Shown piece by piece: positions 12,210-14,818 of a stretch of 14,818 bases of DNA (positions are counted from its first letter, which is position 1; each line of letters starts with the position of its first letter). The translations under genes and the position numbers were made by a program. The notes under the pieces are model-generated. The model saw only the letters and a list, made by a program, of their open reading frames with translations. It made no database searches and had not been told where the DNA came from. The stretch comes from Acidimicrobiaceae bacterium UBA2093 (lineage in GTDB: Bacteria > Actinomycetota > Acidimicrobiia > Acidimicrobiales > Ilumatobacteraceae): NCBI GenBank assembly GCA_002331255.1, contig DCZD01000002.1, positions 64,323-79,140 of the forward strand, read 5' to 3'.

Positions 12210-13121
12210 CTGCACCAAACGGACTGCGTCGGGCACGTGTTCAAAACGTAGTTCCTTGACTTCGCCCAAGTAGTCGCCATCCATTTGGTACGGAAATGCT
12301 CGCTCATTCGAGACAAGAACTTCCGACACGTTCGACTGCACGTCGAGCCACGAGTTCGATGACACGCCGCCGCCCCGTAATGCAGTTCCCACCGAGCGGA
12401 GGATCTTTGTTGCGTTCATCGATGTGAACGTGACCACAGAGAGTCCCTTGGTGAGATCTGTCGAGGGCACAAGATCAAAAGGTCGTGGTCCGAGGTACGT
12501 GTACGGATTGGTGTTCATGATGATGGTGAAAAATGCACCAGGAACAGAATTGCTATGTGCGCCACCAATGTCGACGTTGAAGTGCGGTTGACGACGGTCG
12601 TAATCGAATGCCCACGTGCGTAATGCAGCGATGACGAACAATGGATGACCGGCGTATCGCTTCAGTGCGGCGCGCTGCTCGACGCGTTTGACGACAGCAG
12701 CGTCATAGCCAACTCCGGTGTGAAAGGTGAAGTATCGGCCGTTGACTTTGCCGAGTCCGATTGACTTGATGTCTCCGCGACCGAGTGCGTCGATGATGAG
12801 GTCAACGGATTCAAGAGCATCATTTGGCATGCCGAGGGTACGCGCGAAGACGTTGGTGCTGCCCCCTGGTAGGACAGCGAGAGCCGTGTCACTTCCTGCG
12901 ACCCCGGTGGCCACCTCGTTCAAGGTGCCGTCCCCGCCGTAGGCGACGACTGCGTCGAGGCCTCGCGTTGCCGCATCTTGGGCGAACCGGGTGGCATGGC
13001 CTCGCCGATTGGTCTCGACCACCTGGACGTCGTGGTGGCGGGAGAGTCGCTGATGGACCACCACGGTGTTTCTGGCGGTCACCGAGGAGGCGAAGGAATT
13101 GACGATCAACAGCAGTCGCAA
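12192..13121 (-). CDS. Diacylglycerol kinase-family lipid kinase (YegS/DgkB-like)
   Basis: A 309-residue lipid kinase with the DAGK catalytic domain. The motifs are VAYGGDGTLNEVATGVAG (nucleotide-binding GGDGT at 62-66) and AVLPGGSTNVFARTLGMP (82-99). FHTGVGYDAAVV follows in the middle of the protein, and the C-terminal domain contains YQMDGDYLG (the D-G-E-like final motif). Relatives phosphorylate diacylglycerol or sphingoid/polyprenyl lipids; the true substrate is unknown. The start is a TTG at 13121, the first possible start after an in-frame TGA at 13128-13130. The Shine-Dalgarno is weak. The N-terminus IVNSFASSVT replaces the usual IVNPxSG. Its 3' end overlaps the GDPD gene in antisense; both act in phospholipid turnover. 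It is divergent from etfB with a 109-bp gap. Confidence 0.88.
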   Translation of the reverse strand: MRLLLIVNSFASSVTARNTVVVHQRLSRHHDVQVVETNRRGHATRFAQDAATRGLDAVVAYGGDGTLNEVATGVAGSDTALAVLPGGSTNVFARTLGMPNDALESVDLIIDALGRGDIKSIGLGKVNGRYFTFHTGVGYDAAVVKRVEQRAALKRYAGHPLFVIAALRTWAFDYDRRQPHFNVDIGGAHSNSVPGAFFTIIMNTNPYTYLGPRPFDLVPSTDLTKGLSVVTFTSMNATKILRSVGTALRGGGVSSNSWLDVQSNVSEVLVSNERAFPYQMDGDYLGEVKELRFEHVPDAVRLVQSFPQK

Positions 13122-13190
13122 GGGGCTTCACGGTACCAGCCGGCCTGCGACGAGGGTCACGCTTTCTTTCCCAGAAGAACCTTGTGCCAG

Positions 13191-13220
13191 TTGGGTTATC
13201 GCCGATTCGGTGGGTAACAA
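13191..13220 (+). promoter_or_regulatory. Candidate promoter for etfBA
   Basis: TTGGGT (13191-13196) and TAACAA (13215-13220) are separated by 18 bp, a fair match to a housekeeping sigma promoter. Initiation about 7 nt downstream would leave a leader of only 3-4 nt before the etfB ATG at 13231. This fits the absence of a Shine-Dalgarno site and suggests near-leaderless translation. The rest of the 13122-13230 gap shows nothing further. Confidence 0.4.
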
Positions 13221-13230
13221 TGGTCACCTT

Positions 13231-14007
13231 ATGAACGTGATCGTGTGCGTAAAGCAAATCCCCGATCCTGCGGCACCTGGTGCCCTTGATGCGGGAACCA
13301 ACACCCTCAAGCGTGACGGCAAGCTCGTCATCGACGACTCTGACATGTACGGAGTCGAGATGGCTCTGCAGCTTGTCGATGCAGCCGGCGGTGGCGAGGT
13401 GAACCTCGTGTCGATGGCTCCGAATAGCGAGACCTCTGGCATGCGCACGGCGCTTGCGATGGGTGCAGCAAAGGGCGTGCTCGTGTCTGACCCGGCATTG
13501 CAGGGAAGTGACGCACTGACGACGGCAAAGATTCTCGCCGCTGCGGTGCAGAAGCTTGGTGGCGCCGATCTCATCATCGCTGCAACCGAATCGTCAGATG
13601 GTTACACCGGTACGGTGCCCGAGCAGATGGCTGAAGTTCTCGGACTTCCCTCTGTCACCTTCGCGAAGAAAGTCGCTGTTGACAGCGGAACGTTGAAAGT
13701 TGATCGTCAGACCGAGTCTGGTTACGACGAAGTCACATGTCCGATGCCGGCAGTCATCAGCGTCACCGCTGGTGTTGTCGAGCCGCGCTACCCGTCATTC
13801 AAAGGAATCATGGCAGCGAAGAACAAGCCGATCGACGAAGTGAAGGCGTCTGACCTCGGAGTCACGCCAGTTGGTTGGGAAGGTGCCGGTCAGAAGATCT
13901 CTGGCGTGGCGCAAGCAGAAGCACGTCAAGCCGGTGAGATCATCGAAGACGACGGCGAAGCATTCGGCAAGATCGTTGGGTTCCTCGAGAACCTCAAGGT
14001 CATCTGA
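13231..14007 (+). CDS. etfB: Electron transfer flavoprotein subunit beta
   Basis: EtfB with EtfA carries electrons from acyl-CoA and other flavin dehydrogenases to ETF:quinone oxidoreductase; the beta subunit binds AMP. The 258-residue protein has the N-terminal MNVIVCVKQIPDP, NTLKRDGKLVIDDSDMYGVE, ALAMGAAKGVLV and SSDGYTGTVPEQMAEVLGLP. The signature region runs from VDRQTESGYDEVTCPMPAVI to EPRYPSFKGIMAAKNKP. All are typical of group I ETF, and length is normal. The frame is open upstream to 13066 but only into the DAGK gene and gap; the ATG at 13231 gives the family N-terminus. No Shine-Dalgarno is visible. etfA follows after 20 nt. I see no dehydrogenase or FixCX partner, so a general fatty-acid or amino-acid oxidation role is most likely. 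Confidence 0.95.
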   Translation: MNVIVCVKQIPDPAAPGALDAGTNTLKRDGKLVIDDSDMYGVEMALQLVDAAGGGEVNLVSMAPNSETSGMRTALAMGAAKGVLVSDPALQGSDALTTAKILAAAVQKLGGADLIIAATESSDGYTGTVPEQMAEVLGLPSVTFAKKVAVDSGTLKVDRQTESGYDEVTCPMPAVISVTAGVVEPRYPSFKGIMAAKNKPIDEVKASDLGVTPVGWEGAGQKISGVAQAEARQAGEIIEDDGEAFGKIVGFLENLKVI

Positions 14008-14027
14008 GTTCGGCAAGGAGAACAGCA

Positions 14028-14818
14028 ATGGCACTCAACAACATTTGGGTATTCGCACAAGCTGCGAATGGTGCGCCGACCAGCGCCACACTCGAACTGC
14101 TCACCAAGGCACGTTCACTCTCGTCCAATGTCACTGCCTTCATGGGTGGCGACGGCAACGCCATCGCAGCCGCACTCGGTGAGTACGGTGCAACCAAGGT
14201 GTACGCGGCTGACCACGGCTCGAACCTTCCGGGCGTGGCCATCGCAGCCGCGATGAAGTCGGTCATCGATGGTGGCGACAAGCCGGACCTCATTATGTTC
14301 CCGCAGAACTACGAAGGACGCGACACGATGTCGCGTCTCTCGGTGAAGTTAAACAAGACCGTCATCACGAACAACATCGACATCGCCGACAGCGGTGACG
14401 GAGTCACCACGGTTACTCCGATTTTCGGTGGCAACACACTCGTCAGCACCACGTTCACGGGCGATGGTCCATTTCTTGCAGCCTTCCGTCCGAAGAGCTT
14501 CGCTCCTGAGGCAGCTGGTGGCGGTGCGGCAGCGGTGACTGCCGTGCAGGTTCCTGATCTTGGTGCTGCGGGTGGTGCGAAGGTTCTGGCAGTGCACGTC
14601 GAAGAGACCACAGGTCCGAAACTTGATGAAGCAGACGTCGTCGTATCGGGTGGACGCGGTCTCGGCGAGTCCGACAAGTTCACGATGGTCGAGGACCTGG
14701 CCAAGATCTTGAAAGGTGCACCTGGCGCATCTCGAGCAATCGTGGATGCCGGATGGGTTCCTTACAGCTACCAAGTCGGCCAGACCGGCAAGGTTGTCAA
14801 GCCGAGCGTGTACATCGC
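14028..14818 (+). CDS. etfA: Electron transfer flavoprotein subunit alpha (3' truncated by window)
   Basis: The frame is open from ATG 14028 to the window end (263 full codons), with AAGGAG at 14015-14020, 7 nt upstream. It begins MALNNIWVFAQ and has PDLIMFPQNYEGRDTMSRLS and TFRP-like FLAAFRPKSF. The C-terminal FAD-binding domain has VVSGGRGLGESDKF (205-218), GASRAIVDAGW and QVGQTGKVVKPSVYI (249-263), where the SGGRG and QVGQTGK motifs contact FAD. The last roughly 55-60 residues, which would include the GISGAIQH motif, lie outside the window. A Gly/Ala-rich linker (about 161-185) separates the two domains. It is cotranscribed with etfB. Confidence 0.95.
   Translation, partial: MALNNIWVFAQAANGAPTSATLELLTKARSLSSNVTAFMGGDGNAIAAALGEYGATKVYAADHGSNLPGVAIAAAMKSVIDGGDKPDLIMFPQNYEGRDTMSRLSVKLNKTVITNNIDIADSGDGVTTVTPIFGGNTLVSTTFTGDGPFLAAFRPKSFAPEAAGGGAAAVTAVQVPDLGAAGGAKVLAVHVEETTGPKLDEADVVVSGGRGLGESDKFTMVEDLAKILKGAPGASRAIVDAGWVPYSYQVGQTGKVVKPSVYI

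Noticed and set aside
13066..13230. N-terminal extension of etfB
   Set aside because: The extra 55 residues overlap the divergent lipid kinase gene and do not resemble ETF; ATG 13231 yields the family N-terminus.
1..14818. CRISPR arrays, transposases, phage genes, tRNAs, or toxin-antitoxin pairs
   Set aside because: No regularly spaced direct repeats beyond three 14-bp units, no transposase or integrase motifs and no cloverleaf-like sequence were seen; the segment reads as ordinary chromosome.

Overview
The window is a densely packed bacterial chromosome segment of 17 protein genes. It has no RNA genes, mobile elements or CRISPR arrays that I could see. Several features point to an actinobacterium: a WhiB regulator, a PdtaS-type sensor kinase next to it in the same convergent arrangement as in Mycobacterium tuberculosis, a DUF3107 protein, a BagA/BagB (Get3/ArsA-like) ATPase pair and an Mrp ATPase without the C-terminal CxxC. 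Composition is moderate in GC by eye, and cytochrome c maturation is System I (CcmF type) rather than the ResBC/CcsBA system usual in Actinobacteria. Together these suggest class Acidimicrobiia (Ilumatobacter-like or related aquatic lineages). That placement is inference, not a database result.

Layout. (1) 1-2667, plus strand: the end of a cytochrome c maturation operon, ccmF (5' end outside the window), ccmG/dsbE, ccmH and a ccmI-like TPR protein, all joined by overlaps of 1-4 nt. (2) 2671-3135, minus: a SixA-type histidine phosphatase, convergent with ccm by 3 nt. (3) About 3219-5164, plus: a 12-TM MFS permease followed after 14 nt by a small cytoplasmic sulfite-oxidase-fold molybdenum protein. 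(4) 5204-5938, minus: a SufR-like, probably Fe-S-sensing, HTH regulator, divergent from the next block. (5) 6000-10948, plus: mrp (Fe-S carrier ATPase), a DUF3107 protein, bagA, bagB and pdtaS, tightly spaced and partly overlapping. (6) 10971-11291, minus: a WhiB1-like Fe-S regulator, convergent with pdtaS. (7) 11493-12209, plus, and 12192-13121, minus: a glycerophosphodiester phosphodiesterase and a diacylglycerol-kinase-family lipid kinase whose 3' ends overlap by 18 nt. (8) 13231-14818, plus: etfB and etfA, the electron transfer flavoprotein, with etfA cut by the window end.

The core of interest is 5204-11291. A putative Fe-S-responsive repressor faces an Fe-S carrier ATPase gene. That gene heads a run of three P-loop ATPases, a conserved small protein of unknown function and a cytosolic sensor kinase, and the run ends against an Fe-S WhiB regulator. 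In M. tuberculosis the counterparts are spread over several loci. The window therefore suggests a compact redox / Fe-S / protein-targeting module, a hypothesis built on synteny. Most other genes are ordinary housekeeping functions. Starts I consider uncertain are the MFS permease, bagA and, to a lesser extent, the GDPD and whiB genes.
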